DNA of 64,000 bases from NCBI GenBank assembly GCA_017461505.1, contig JAFTXV010000007.1, positions 558,001 to 622,000 on the forward strand, given 5' to 3'. The notes beneath the pieces were generated by a model that saw only the letters and a list, made by a program, of their open reading frames with translations, searched no databases and had not been told where the DNA came from. Position numbers and translations under genes: made by a program. Origin of the DNA: Paludibacteraceae bacterium. GTDB taxonomy: Bacteria; Bacteroidota; Bacteroidia; Bacteroidales; Paludibacteraceae. Positions 1 to 8,057 of this stretch are shown piece by piece (position 1 is the first letter of the stretch; the number at the start of each line of letters is the position of its first letter).

Positions 1-1359
1 AGAGAAGCAGAGAATGACATGGGGCCACGTAGTGTGAACACAGCCAATATGTTGGGCGGTGGTGCAGGTAGTGCTAACTGGTATTTCTACAATCCACAAT
101 TGTTGCGTTCGGGTAAGCAAACCTTCCGCACACAATGGGGTAATCGTGCGTTGGAAGATAACTGGCGACGACTCAGCAAAGCCACTACCGCCTCTATTTT
201 CGACGATGATATGGGTATGGAGGATGAGGATATGCTACTTACCGATTCTACTTCAATCGATTCGCTCAATACGACCGAAACTACGCCTCTAGAAACGGAT
301 ATGCACAAACCTGAATATTATCTCCAACAAATACCTAAGACCGAGGAGGATATTGTTCAATCCAACGAGCTCCTCGCGCGCGCGTTATATAATATGGTGT
401 ATATCTACCGCGACAAGGTGGGTGACCAGCAGCTGAGTGATGAGGCATTTGAGGATTTCTGCAAGCGATTCCCTAATCACGAACTGCTTGTTGATCTGTA
501 TTATATGCAATATCTGACAGCCTTGAAGAACAACGATATGCTGCAAGCCGAGCAATATAGACAGCAGATTATCGCCACTTTCCCAGAGTCGAACGAGGCG
601 TATATTGTGTCTCAGCCCGACTATTTCCAACGCCTTCAACGTATGGCACAGGAGCAAGATTCGCTCTATGAGCACACCTATCAGGCATATACACAAAATA
701 ATTTTGCGGCGGTGAAAACCAATAAACTATATGCTGAGGAGAATTATCCTCTCTCTCCATTGATGCCGCGTTTCCTCTTCCTCAATGCGATAGCTGTTGC
801 TAAGACGGACGGACAGCCTGCCTTTATTGTTCAACTGCAAGAGATGGTGGCGCGTTATCCTGAGAGCGAGTTGGCGGCTATGGCAAAGGATATGTTGGCA
901 TTAATGGGACAAGGTGCCGAAAGTCAGCAGGGTGAGGTGGCATCGTTGAAGGAGCGCCGTGCACAACAAAGCACCGACAGTGTTGCTGCTGATTCGGTGG
1001 CTGTGCAGTTTAGTACAGAACGTAATTTGCCAGCTATGGTATTGTTGGTAATGGAGAATGATGAGCAAAAGGCCAACCAATTGCTCTATGAGGTGGCGTT
1101 GTTCAACTTCTCGCAGTTCATGATCAAGGACTTCGATCTAAAGTTGTTGCCTACCTTTGAGGCAAATACAAGCGCATTGCAGATTGCTGGTTTTGAGAAG
1201 ATGGATGAGGCAGAGTGGTATATCAACCTCTTGCAGAAGAATGCAACTATCCTTCAATTCTTGCAAGCCAATAACGTACAAGTGGTTGCGATAACGGAGG
1301 AGAATTTCAAATTGTTGAACACGCATTTTAGTTTGCAAGACTATTTGTCTTCCCTTTGA
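1..1359 (+). CDS. porW: T9SS-associated PorW/SprE-like protein, 5' end missing
   Basis: The frame is open from base 1, so the gene begins upstream of the window and only its C-terminal 452 residues are present; the first ATG at 19 is internal. The visible part opens with an aromatic-rich stretch (WYFYNP, then QWGNRALEDNWRR) that resembles the conserved core of PorW/SprE, the TPR lipoprotein needed for type IX secretion and gliding. It continues with helical tetratricopeptide-like pairs (e.g. ARALYNMVYIYRDK, FPNHELLVDLYYMQYLTAL, FPESNEAYIVS). An acidic Ser/Thr linker lies at about residues 65-100. The identification rests on this motif memory and on the presence of T9SS substrates elsewhere in the window. 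The alternative is a generic TPR protein. A terminator follows at 1415. Confidence 0.65.
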   Translation, partial: REAENDMGPRSVNTANMLGGGAGSANWYFYNPQLLRSGKQTFRTQWGNRALEDNWRRLSKATTASIFDDDMGMEDEDMLLTDSTSIDSLNTTETTPLETDMHKPEYYLQQIPKTEEDIVQSNELLARALYNMVYIYRDKVGDQQLSDEAFEDFCKRFPNHELLVDLYYMQYLTALKNNDMLQAEQYRQQIIATFPESNEAYIVSQPDYFQRLQRMAQEQDSLYEHTYQAYTQNNFAAVKTNKLYAEENYPLSPLMPRFLFLNAIAVAKTDGQPAFIVQLQEMVARYPESELAAMAKDMLALMGQGAESQQGEVASLKERRAQQSTDSVAADSVAVQFSTERNLPAMVLLVMENDEQKANQLLYEVALFNFSQFMIKDFDLKLLPTFEANTSALQIAGFEKMDEAEWYINLLQKNATILQFLQANNVQVVAITEENFKLLNTHFSLQDYLSSL

Positions 1360-1414
1360 AATCCCCGTACCATTCCCGTAGCACTCCGCTACCACTCTGA
1401 TGTTTCTCTAAACA

Positions 1415-1444
1415 AAAAAAGCAACCTATTGAGGTTGCTTTTTT
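1415..1444. terminator. Bidirectional intrinsic terminator
   Basis: A 13-bp perfect stem (AAAAAAGCAACCT pairing with AGGTTGCTTTTTT) with a 4-base loop is flanked by A and T runs. It can end the upstream PorW-like transcript on the plus strand and the tRNA-Met transcript on the minus strand. Confidence 0.85.
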
Positions 1445-1445
1445 G

Positions 1446-1519
1446 TAGCGGGACCCAGGATTGAACTGGGGACCTCATGATTATGAATCATGCGCTCTAA
1501 CCAGCTGAGCTATCCCGCC
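1446..1519 (-). tRNA. tRNA-Met (anticodon CAT)
   Basis: The reverse complement folds as a 74-nt cloverleaf. The acceptor is GGCGGGA pairing with TCCCGCT (a G1-U72 pair), the D arm contains AGCTCAGCTGGTTAGAGC, the anticodon arm is CATGA-TTCATAA-TCATG, and the T arm contains GTTCAATC. CCA is not encoded. The D arm and acceptor resemble elongator Met rather than initiator (C1-A72) or Ile2, but lysidine-modified Ile2 also has CAT, so this call is slightly uncertain. Confidence 0.85.
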
Positions 1520-1548
1520 ATGCATTCGATTCTTCTCGAAAGCGGCTG

Positions 1549-1580
1549 CAAAGGTACTGCTTTTTTTTGGATTGACCAAA
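1549..1580 (-). promoter_or_regulatory. Bacteroidota promoter of tRNA-Met
   Basis: On the minus strand TACCTTTG (1549-1556) matches the TAnnTTTG -7 element, with TTTG (1577-1580) 20 bp upstream as the -33 element. The tRNA begins about 30 nt downstream. Confidence 0.8.
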
Positions 1581-1650
1581 TTTTTTACGATATTTTCCTT
1601 ATTTTTCTTATTTTTTTATTGAATAGAACTATTTCACACATGATTCCAAT

Positions 1651-1691
1651 AAAAAAACATCCCTCACCTAATTTAGTGAGGGATGATTTTT
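1651..1691 (-). terminator. Intrinsic terminator of the exb operon
   Basis: A 9-bp stem ATCCCTCAC/GTGAGGGAT (1659-1667 and 1676-1684) is flanked by an A run and a T run, so on the minus strand the hairpin is followed by seven U residues. It lies just past the stop of the last ExbD gene. Confidence 0.85.
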
Positions 1692-1706
1692 TTATTTATC
1701 TATGAA

Positions 1707-2177
1707 TTAGTAAGATGTACGTTGGGTAGCAGCGTAGCTGATCTTCAGTGCGTATGCACGGCGAAGTTCTTGCTTGATATCTGCAATGATACCCATCTTA
1801 GTCTCCTTATCTGCTTTGATAGACACGGTCATCAAACCTTGGTCAGACTCTTTCATAGAAGAACGCTCGTTGATGATATAATCACCAATCTCCTTAGCGT
1901 CAGCGAAAGCATCGTCCAATTGGATACGTGTCTCAGCACCGTATTGCTTACGGAACTCCATAGTAGGAGTACCTACATAGATGTAACGAACCAATGATTT
2001 CTTCTCAAGTTTTGTCAACTCTGTTGCTTGTGGATTCTGGATTGAAACCTTGTAAGTAACCTCTTTCATAGATGTTACAGACATGAAGAAGAACAAGAGC
2101 ATGAAGATGATATCAGGCAATGAACTGGTGTTCAAAGCTGGCATCTCGCGTTTATCGCTTCTACGAATTTTTGCCAT
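1707..2177 (-). CDS. exbD: ExbD/TolR family biopolymer transport protein
   Basis: Inner-membrane protein of 156 residues that would form the proton-driven motor with ExbB and energise TonB-dependent outer-membrane transport. A short cytoplasmic N-terminus (MAKIRRSDKRE) precedes one membrane helix at about 20-38, which carries the essential Asp in the motif SLPDIIFMLLFFF. A periplasmic domain of about 115 residues follows and ends with the helix EIGDYI...IIADIKQELRRAYAL expected for ExbD. It is the last gene of the operon, 2 bp after the other exbD. Two ExbD paralogues beside one ExbB is common in this phylum. Confidence 0.88.
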   Translation of the reverse strand: MAKIRRSDKREMPALNTSSLPDIIFMLLFFFMSVTSMKEVTYKVSIQNPQATELTKLEKKSLVRYIYVGTPTMEFRKQYGAETRIQLDDAFADAKEIGDYIINERSSMKESDQGLMTVSIKADKETKMGIIADIKQELRRAYALKISYAATQRTSY

Positions 2178-2179
2178 AC

Positions 2180-2761
2180 TTATTTTCCTCCATAATTTTT
2201 AGGTTCAGCCTCAGAGATCTTTTGAGGATAGATCTTAGAAATCTTCTTTTGCCACTCCTCATCCAACTCGGTATAAGACTTGTAGAAATACTTTTGCGCA
2301 CATTCTTCGCGCAATTCATTGTAGGCGGCAACGAGTTCGTTTTGCACATCCAAATATGCTTGGTATTGTGTTTCCATGTCGTTTTGCACAGAAATCACGT
2401 GATCCTTTGTATATTTGAGTGTACCAAATGGCGCACCAAAGTCCTCCTCGAACAGACGAGGCATGTTGGCATCATCATTTGGGTTTGCAATAAACTCCTT
2501 CGCCTTCGCGCGCAGTTGCTTAATATCAAGTTCTTGACCTTGCACGAGGAGTTTGTTCTCCCAGTTGATCTTCACAACAAACAAGTTACGTTTGTTGATA
2601 TCGGTGTCCTCTACCTTTTGATCGGGTGGAATAGGAGGTGGCAAACGACGTGCCAAACCTTGATTCACATCCATTGAGGTGGTCACCAAGAAGAAGATGA
2701 GCAGCAAGAACGAGATATCAGCCATGGAACTGGCGTTAATCTGCGGAATTTTCTTTGCCAT
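2180..2761 (-). CDS. exbD: ExbD/TolR family biopolymer transport protein (second copy, longer)
   Basis: A 193-residue paralogue of the downstream ExbD. The N-terminus MAKKIPQINASSMADISFLLLIFFLV places the conserved Asp at the start of the single membrane helix (about 16-34). The periplasmic part is longer than in the companion gene. It includes a proline-rich strand RLPPPIPPDQK and a charged helical insertion around residues 110-175, where the shorter paralogue differs. The two ExbD proteins probably make a mixed dimer in the ExbB pore (inference). It lies 9 bp downstream of the 158-residue membrane protein gene and 2 bp upstream of the next exbD. Confidence 0.88.
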   Translation of the reverse strand: MAKKIPQINASSMADISFLLLIFFLVTTSMDVNQGLARRLPPPIPPDQKVEDTDINKRNLFVVKINWENKLLVQGQELDIKQLRAKAKEFIANPNDDANMPRLFEEDFGAPFGTLKYTKDHVISVQNDMETQYQAYLDVQNELVAAYNELREECAQKYFYKSYTELDEEWQKKISKIYPQKISEAEPKNYGGK

Positions 2762-2770
2762 AACTACAAT

Positions 2771-3247
2771 TTACTTTTTAACTTTTGTATAAATAACACC
2801 CCATACCAATGCTGCTACAGTAGAAGCGGTAAGGATGTAAACCAAATACATCATAGCATCGCTCAAACGAGCCATGTTACCTACATTGTCGGTACCTTCA
2901 TAACCGAGAATCTCAACTTTCTCAGGGCTACCCAAGAACCAGCAGAGAGCGCAGAGACCTACAGCGGCCAACACTACGAGAATAGAGCGGATACCTGCCT
3001 TAGGATCTACCTTGAAAGTCTCAACGAGCTTAGCCAATACGAAGCCGAATGTAGTTAGGATAACTAGCACTACGAGCGCATAAATCCAATAGAGGAATAC
3101 GTCAGAGAACTTTGGAATATCCAAGAAATCACCTGCTACCTCCAACGAACCTTCAGAGCCTCCGAGGAAGAACATCGCAGTTGCGATGATACCTACCACC
3201 ATGAGAACCCAGAGGGTTACTTTTGGGAATAATTTATAATTCTTCAT
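2771..3247 (-). CDS. Conserved inner-membrane protein of the exb operon, unknown function
   Basis: A 158-residue protein with about four membrane helices: 9-28, 49-72, 86-104 and 131-153. A short charged segment (KLVETFKVDPKAG) lies between helices two and three. I do not recognise a named family with certainty. Similar small membrane proteins sit between exbB and exbD in Bacteroidales genomes, so a role as an accessory subunit of the ExbB/ExbD motor is plausible. That rests on context only. The start is the ATG before KNYKLFPK, and no Shine-Dalgarno is visible. Confidence 0.7.
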   Translation of the reverse strand: MKNYKLFPKVTLWVLMVVGIIATAMFFLGGSEGSLEVAGDFLDIPKFSDVFLYWIYALVVLVILTTFGFVLAKLVETFKVDPKAGIRSILVVLAAVGLCALCWFLGSPEKVEILGYEGTDNVGNMARLSDAMMYLVYILTASTVAALVWGVIYTKVKK

Positions 3248-3303
3248 AATAATCTAAAATTTTGCAAGTTTAACAATTCACGTTCTGCACAATGCAAAAT
3301 AGA

Positions 3304-4128
3304 TTATTTCTTTTGTGCTGCGTCGTACTCAACAACGAGGTCAAGGAGGCTGATAGAGCTATCCTCCATCTCATTAACGAGACCCTCGATCAAGCTAAGG
3401 ATGTAGTTGTAGAATACTTGAAGAATAATAGCGATGATCAAACCGAGGAGGGTTGTCAAAAGAGCCACCTTGATACCACCAGCCACAACGGTAGCAGAGA
3501 TATCACCTACTTGTTGGATCTTATCAAACGCTTGGATCATACCGATAATGGTACCCAAGAATCCCAAAGATGGAGCGATAGAGATGAAGAGAGAAATCCA
3601 AGAGAGGTTCTTCTCCAAAAGACCGAGTTGAACACCACCGTAAGAAGCTACAGTCTTCTCAACTACGTCAACGCCCTCGCTATAGCGGCTCAAACCTTGA
3701 TAGAAGATACTTGCTACAGGACCGCGAGTGTTGCGGCAAACCTCCAAAGCAGCCTCGATACCACCGTTCTTCAAAGCAGCCTCAACCTCAGCCAAAAGAG
3801 CCTTGGTGTTAGTTTTGCTCAAGCTCAAATAGATGATACGCTCGATACAGAGAGCCAAACCGAATACCAAACAGATCAAGGTTGCAGCCATGAAACCAGC
3901 ACCACCTTCGATAAATTTAGTCTTAAGAGTCTTGTGAAGAGCTACGATACCGCCTTCAGCCTCTTCTACTACTTCTTCTGCCTCAACTACAGGAGCCTCT
4001 ACAGCAGCAGAATCTACAGTTACTTCCTCAGCTACAGGAGCAGCCTCAGCTGCCTCTTGAGCCATTACTGCAACGCTTCCGAAAGAAAACATTGCCAACA
4101 CCGTTAGGGTTGCAAAAATTTTTTTCAT
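3304..4128 (-). CDS. exbB: MotA/TolQ/ExbB proton channel family protein
   Basis: A 274-residue ExbB. It begins with a cleavable signal peptide (MKKIFATLTVLAMFSFGSVAVMAQ) and an Ala/Glu/Val-rich acidic linker to about residue 58. This extension is typical of Bacteroidota ExbB and is absent from E. coli ExbB. Three membrane helices follow: about 78-100, 172-195 (LFISIAPSLGFLGTIIGM, the conserved TolQ/ExbB signature) and 213-238 (VAGGIKVALLTTLLGLIIAI, with pore-lining Thr residues). It is the first gene of an operon exbB - membrane protein - exbD - exbD. It would supply energy to TonB-dependent receptors such as the SusC in this window. Confidence 0.93.
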   Translation of the reverse strand: MKKIFATLTVLAMFSFGSVAVMAQEAAEAAPVAEEVTVDSAAVEAPVVEAEEVVEEAEGGIVALHKTLKTKFIEGGAGFMAATLICLVFGLALCIERIIYLSLSKTNTKALLAEVEAALKNGGIEAALEVCRNTRGPVASIFYQGLSRYSEGVDVVEKTVASYGGVQLGLLEKNLSWISLFISIAPSLGFLGTIIGMIQAFDKIQQVGDISATVVAGGIKVALLTTLLGLIIAIILQVFYNYILSLIEGLVNEMEDSSISLLDLVVEYDAAQKK

Positions 4129-4481
4129 ACGATTTGTTTTTTGTGTATTAAATTGTTTATAATTTATTTATTCGCTTTCGCTCATGTTTTTGGCTTCGCG
4201 TTGGTGGCTCGCTGTGCGAGCGAAAATGGCAGCAGAGCTGCGAAATGTGGTTACGCTCACGCTTCACGAAAGTGGTTCACTTCGTTCACGTTACGTGAGG
4301 ATTCGAGGGCACCGACCTCGCTACGCTCGCCCACCTCGAATACCCACAGTCTGCCACGGGCATCCTTGAGAGAGGGGGATTTCTGCGTAATCCCTACAGT
4401 CTGCCACGGGCATCCTGTGCAATCCTTTTCCATTCGCCCTCTCTCAAGCAAGCTTGGACGAGTTCTCTCGGAAAAGTCTTG
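4129..4481. other. Gene-free stretch with small inverted repeats and a 21-bp direct repeat
   Basis: No convincing gene is present. The stretch holds several short perfect palindromic motifs (CTCGCTGTGCGAG near 4208; ATTCGAGG at 4301 against CCTCGAAT at 4334). A direct repeat ACAGTCTGCCACGGGCATCC occurs at about 4345 and 4395. A 12-bp inverted pair CTTGAGAGAGGG/CCCTCTCTCAAG lies at 4365 and 4437. Fourteen bases (4368-4381) copy the 3' end of the adjacent tRNA-Ser. Confidence 0.5.
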
Positions 4482-4569
4482 CGGAGAGAGGGGGATTCGA
4501 ACCCCCGAAACCCTTTTGGAGTTTACACGCTTTCCAGGCGTGCCTCTTCAACCACTCGAGCATCTCTCC
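4482..4569 (-). tRNA. tRNA-Ser (anticodon GGA)
   Basis: The reverse complement folds as an 88-nt type II tRNA. The acceptor is GGAGAGA/TCTCTCC with discriminator G. The D arm is TGCTCGAGTGGTTGAAGAGG, the anticodon arm CACGC-CTGGAAA-GCGTG, and there is a long variable arm. The T arm is GGGGGTTCGAATCCCCC. CCA is not encoded. Confidence 0.95.
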
Positions 4570-4766
4570 TTCGTCGCAACTGGCTTGCAAGAAGAAACTC
4601 GCTCTGCGAGTTTGGCTTGCCGCCGTTGCTCCTCTTAAATCGAACCCACGAGGTTCGATTTATTTTCTATTCGGTCCATGACCGACACAAGTTTTCAATG
4701 AACATTTTTGGCATAGGCGCGGAAGCGTTTTCGTTCGCGAGAGGACACAATACACCTAATGACCCG

Positions 4767-4799
4767 CAAAGGTACAAAAAATATTTGATATATGCACAA
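4767..4799 (-). promoter_or_regulatory. Putative promoter upstream of tRNA-Ser(GGA)
   Basis: Minus-strand TACCTTTG (4767-4774) is a good -7 element. A TTG (4797-4799) lies 22 bp upstream, slightly longer than the usual 19-21. The tRNA lies about 190 nt downstream, and the intervening 4570-4766 contains only small hairpins (AAACTCGC/GCGAGTTT near 4597 and TAAATCGAACC/GGTTCGATTTA near 4636). Confidence 0.55.
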
Positions 4800-4824
4800 T
4801 AATTTGCACTTTTTTTGTTTTTTT

Positions 4825-5601
4825 TCACAATTTTATAACAAAAAGTGCTTTTGCATTGGCTGTTGTTACCTCATTTACATGCTCTACGGAGCATTGATAT
4901 ACCTCGGCTAAACGCTCCACAACATGCCACATCCACTTGCTCTCATTGCGTTTACCACGGTGTGGAACTGGTGCCATGTAAGGAGCATCCGTCTCCAGTA
5001 TCAACCGCTCTAGAGGAATACCTACCAAGTGCTCAGCCAACTTGCAGTTTTTGAAAGTCAGCACGCCACCAATACCCAAATAATACCCCATGTCAACGAC
5101 CTGCTTTGCCACTTCGTGACTACCACTAAAACAATGCATTACTCCCTTCACAGTCGGAAACTCTCGCAAGATGTTCAGCGTATCTTCAGTCGCATCGCGA
5201 CTATGAATCATCACTGGCAAATGCCATTGCTCTGCCCATCGCATTTGTTCACGTAATGCCTCATGTTGCTGCTCCTTGAAACTCACGTCCCAATGATAGT
5301 CCAAGCCTATTTCTCCTGTGGCTATCAGGGGATTAGAAGAACTCATTCGCTGATCTACTGCTTCTTTCAGCACACGTAACTGTTCCTTCCAATCCTCCTT
5401 CACATTCTCTGGGTGCAAACCCAATGCAGGAAATAAATATTTTGGAAAACGGTCACAAACCTCTAGCACATCCTTTACTGATGTGGCATCCACTCCAGGC
5501 ACCAAGATGGCTTCTACACCGTCTTCTCGTTGCTCTATCAAGAACGCTTCTAGTCCTTCTGCGTACTGTGGATCATCTATATGACAATGAGTATCGATCA
5601 T
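4825..5601 (-). CDS. tatD: TatD family metal-dependent hydrolase (DNase)
   Basis: A 258-residue TIM-barrel amidohydrolase of the TatD family, expected to act as a metal-dependent 3'-5' exonuclease or hydrolase in the cytoplasm. Metal ligands are visible: IDTHCHID at the N-terminus (HxH), the conserved Glu in ATGEIGLDYHWD, VMIHSRDA, GVMHCFSGS and the final Asp in LILETDAPYMAP. The start is the ATG of MIDTHCH at 5601. The longer open frame would add 24 residues that overlap queA and do not belong to the family. It is the last gene of the panD-tgt-queA operon, 22 bp after queA. Confidence 0.92.
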   Translation of the reverse strand: MIDTHCHIDDPQYAEGLEAFLIEQREDGVEAILVPGVDATSVKDVLEVCDRFPKYLFPALGLHPENVKEDWKEQLRVLKEAVDQRMSSSNPLIATGEIGLDYHWDVSFKEQQHEALREQMRWAEQWHLPVMIHSRDATEDTLNILREFPTVKGVMHCFSGSHEVAKQVVDMGYYLGIGGVLTFKNCKLAEHLVGIPLERLILETDAPYMAPVPHRGKRNESKWMWHVVERLAEVYQCSVEHVNEVTTANAKALFVIKL

Positions 5602-5623
5602 TTGAGGGTTTAAAATATCAAGT

Positions 5624-6904
5624 TTATAGTTCAAAGGCAGGGCTCCTACGGAACAATATACTGCTATCGCCATAGCTTAAAAAGCGAAAGTCATTTGCCA
5701 AAGCGTAATCATAAATCCTATGCCAATCACCACCTACGAACGCACTCACTAGCAAGAGTAATGTAGATTTGGGTTGGTGGAAATTGGTGATCAATTGATC
5801 TACCACATGGAAGGTATATCCTGGTTTGATCATAATCTGCGTTTCAGCGTGCAATACCTCTTCACCTATTTGCTCCAGATGATCTACAATCGCTTGCAAT
5901 GCCTCTTGCGTGGATAACGCATGATCCTTCTCGTATGGCTCAAATTGTGCGACGGATAGTGTGGAATCTACGGCGTCCGGAATCCGGTTTCTGGTACACC
6001 ACTTTTCCCCAAGGAAATACAAACTCTCCAAGGTTCGCATACTAGTTGTTCCTACTGCCACGATATGTCCAAGGTTCTCAATAATAGTTTGAATTGTCGC
6101 TTTTGGCACAGCGATAATCTCCGTGTGCATCGTATGTTGATTGGCATCTGCTACCTTCACAGGTTGGAAAGTGCCTGCACCTACATGCAATGTTACTTCT
6201 GCCGTCTTCACTCCTCGCTCACGCAACCCATTCAGCACGTTGTCCGTGAAGTGCAGACCTGCCGTCGGAGCTGCTACAGAACCTTTTATTCTCGAATAAA
6301 CTGTTTGATAGGTGGTTTTGTCGCTCTCTTCCGTCTTGCGATTCAGATAGGGTGGAATAGGCAACTCGCCCACAGCATCCAATATCTCCGCAAAACTCAC
6401 CGAAGCACCTTCCCAAGAAAATCTAACGGAGAAAGTATTGCCCGTCTGTTCGCCTTTCTCTGCCCATAGTCTCACTTCTTTTCCAGATGGCAATATCACT
6501 GGCTGCGACAGCGCGCCTGATTTCCATTTCTTGGCATTGCCAATCATACATTTCCACGTACAGCCTTCCGTACTTCCCAATGACAGCTCATAATCATGTG
6601 GCTCCAATGGCTCGAGACAGAAGATTTCAATACGTGCACCTCTCGCCTTATCGCCTATTAGCCTTATCGCCTCATCACCTGCCTCCTTGTGGAATTCCAA
6701 TCGGGCTTGTATTACGCGCGTATTATTATATATAAGGAGTGAATCTGCAGGCAGATACTCGCCCACGCGATAGAACTTATCTTCGCTCACCTCTCCTTCG
6801 CGATACACCAATAGCTTGCTCTGGTCACGCTCTGCCAGAGGATATTTGGCAATGCGCTCATCGGGCAAAGGGTAATTATATTCTTCTATAAGGATTTCTT
6901 CCAT
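5624..6904 (-). CDS. queA: QueA, S-adenosylmethionine:tRNA ribosyltransferase-isomerase
   Basis: A 426-residue enzyme that transfers the ribosyl moiety of SAM to preQ1 in tRNA to make epoxyqueuosine. Family hallmarks are visible: NNTRVIQARL (61-69), SVAAPTAGLHFT, VTLHVGAGTFQPV, HTMHTEI, VAVGTTSMRTLES, TNFHQPKSTLLLLVSAF and the C-terminal RFLSYGDSSIL. The segment between ARLEFHK and RIEIF (about residues 74-90) is 13 residues longer than in E. coli QueA. It is encoded by a heptamer-type repeat (6635-6685) also found elsewhere in this window. The start overlaps the 3' end of rlmL by 19 bases. It functions with tgt in the same operon. Confidence 0.95.
   Translation of the reverse strand: MEEILIEEYNYPLPDERIAKYPLAERDQSKLLVYREGEVSEDKFYRVGEYLPADSLLIYNNTRVIQARLEFHKEAGDEAIRLIGDKARGARIEIFCLEPLEPHDYELSLGSTEGCTWKCMIGNAKKWKSGALSQPVILPSGKEVRLWAEKGEQTGNTFSVRFSWEGASVSFAEILDAVGELPIPPYLNRKTEESDKTTYQTVYSRIKGSVAAPTAGLHFTDNVLNGLRERGVKTAEVTLHVGAGTFQPVKVADANQHTMHTEIIAVPKATIQTIIENLGHIVAVGTTSMRTLESLYFLGEKWCTRNRIPDAVDSTLSVAQFEPYEKDHALSTQEALQAIVDHLEQIGEEVLHAETQIMIKPGYTFHVVDQLITNFHQPKSTLLLLVSAFVGGDWHRIYDYALANDFRFLSYGDSSILFRRSPAFEL
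6635..6685 (-). repeat. In-frame AGGCGAK heptamer repeat inside queA
   Basis: On the minus strand this stretch consists of degenerate GGCGATR/GGCGAGA units, for example GATGAGGCGATAAGGC and GGCGATAAGGCGAGAGG. It encodes the peptide AGDEAIRLIGDKARG in QueA. The same units recur at 59195-59222 (intergenic) and 61973-62010 (inside the RepA-like ATPase, where they also encode GDEAIR). Confidence 0.7.
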
Positions 6905-8055
6905 GTCTTTCTGTCGCCTCTGAATAATTCGTACTTATTAAATAAGCACTCCAAATCTCCATTCACTAGGTGGATTTTCTTTGCAGGACGCAAGCCTACG
7001 CACTTTAGCGCTTCTTCGTTGCTAGAAATAATCCATGCCGTTGCTCCGCTAAACTGATGCTTCAAGGCAGTACCCATATCTTGATATAATCGCAACACGT
7101 TCTTGTCCTGCGACAGGCGTTCTCCGTATGGTGGATTGATCATCACCAACGCTCCTTCTGTATCTCTATCTGCCAAACGAAGCTCCTCCACGCGAATTTG
7201 CTTTACCTCGATATCTCGCTGTAGATTAGCTGATTGTATATTCTTGGTGGCTGCTTGAACCGCATAGAATCCAGCGTCAGAACCGTAGATCTTATGTTCA
7301 AAATCACGTTCTCGGCTATCATCGCTATAGATGTCCTCAAACAGATCAGCGTCAAAGTTCGCCCATTTCTCGAATGCAAATCCCTTACGATAAATACCTG
7401 GTGCAATATTGCGCGCAATCAATGCCGCCTCAATGAGCAAGGTGCCCGAACCGCACATTGGATCATAAAAATCGCTCTGCCCTTTCCAACCAGCTAATAA
7501 CAACATACCTGCTGCAAGTGCTTCGTTGATAGGTGCTTGTGTGTTTGCTACGCGGTAGCCTCGCTTGTGCAAACTCTCACCCGAACTATCTAGTGAAACC
7601 GTCACGGTATCTCCAGCAATATGTACGTTCAAATACAAATCTGGGTGGGTCAGTTGTACGCTTGGACGCACACCGCTATGCTCCATCCACCAGTCTACTA
7701 TCGCATCTTTCACCCTATATGTTACAAACTGCGAATGGCGAAATAGATCAGAATATACAGTCGCATCAATCTGAAAGGTGGTTTTGGCTGTCATATATTG
7801 AGCCCAATCCACCTGCTTCACCTGTTCATAGATATCATCTGTATTCTTCGCTTTGAACGTTGCGATGGGGACAAGTACACGAGATGCTGTACGCAAACAG
7901 AAGTTTGCGGTATAGAGCATGCGCTTGTCGCCTGTGAACGACACAGCTCGACGTTCTATCTGTACGTTGTTGGCTCCTAGTTCAATCAACTCGCCTGCAA
8001 GCACTTGCTCCAAGCCCTTGAACGTTTTTGCCAACATCTGAAATTCTTTCTTCAT
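6886..8055 (-). CDS. rlmL: THUMP-domain 23S rRNA methyltransferase, RlmL-type
   Basis: A 389-residue class I SAM-dependent RNA methyltransferase. The N-terminal ferredoxin-like plus THUMP part covers about residues 1-155 (MLAKTFKGLEQVLAGEL, then QLTHPDLYLNVHI). The catalytic domain has the SAM motif DPMCGSGT (198-205) and the amino-methyltransferase motif NPPYGERL (307-314). This corresponds to the RlmL half of E. coli RlmKL, which makes m2G2445. The RlmK half is absent, as is usual in Bacteroidota. The start at MKKEFQML matches the family length. It lies 2 bp after the LptG-like gene and overlaps queA by 19 bases. Confidence 0.88.
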   Translation of the reverse strand: MKKEFQMLAKTFKGLEQVLAGELIELGANNVQIERRAVSFTGDKRMLYTANFCLRTASRVLVPIATFKAKNTDDIYEQVKQVDWAQYMTAKTTFQIDATVYSDLFRHSQFVTYRVKDAIVDWWMEHSGVRPSVQLTHPDLYLNVHIAGDTVTVSLDSSGESLHKRGYRVANTQAPINEALAAGMLLLAGWKGQSDFYDPMCGSGTLLIEAALIARNIAPGIYRKGFAFEKWANFDADLFEDIYSDDSRERDFEHKIYGSDAGFYAVQAATKNIQSANLQRDIEVKQIRVEELRLADRDTEGALVMINPPYGERLSQDKNVLRLYQDMGTALKHQFSGATAWIISSNEEALKCVGLRPAKKIHLVNGDLECLFNKYELFRGDRKTWKKSL

Positions 8056-8057
8056 AA

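Noticed and set aside
3292-4107. Plus-strand open frame of 271 codons opposite exbB
   Set aside because: It is a shadow of the minus-strand exbB gene, which has a signal peptide and the family motifs.
4141-4638. Plus-strand open frame across tRNA-Ser(GGA)
   Set aside because: It runs through the tRNA on the opposite strand and through small inverted repeats; the product has no plausible composition.
5602-5673. N-terminal extension of TatD
   Set aside because: It overlaps queA, and the family begins at MIDTHCH.
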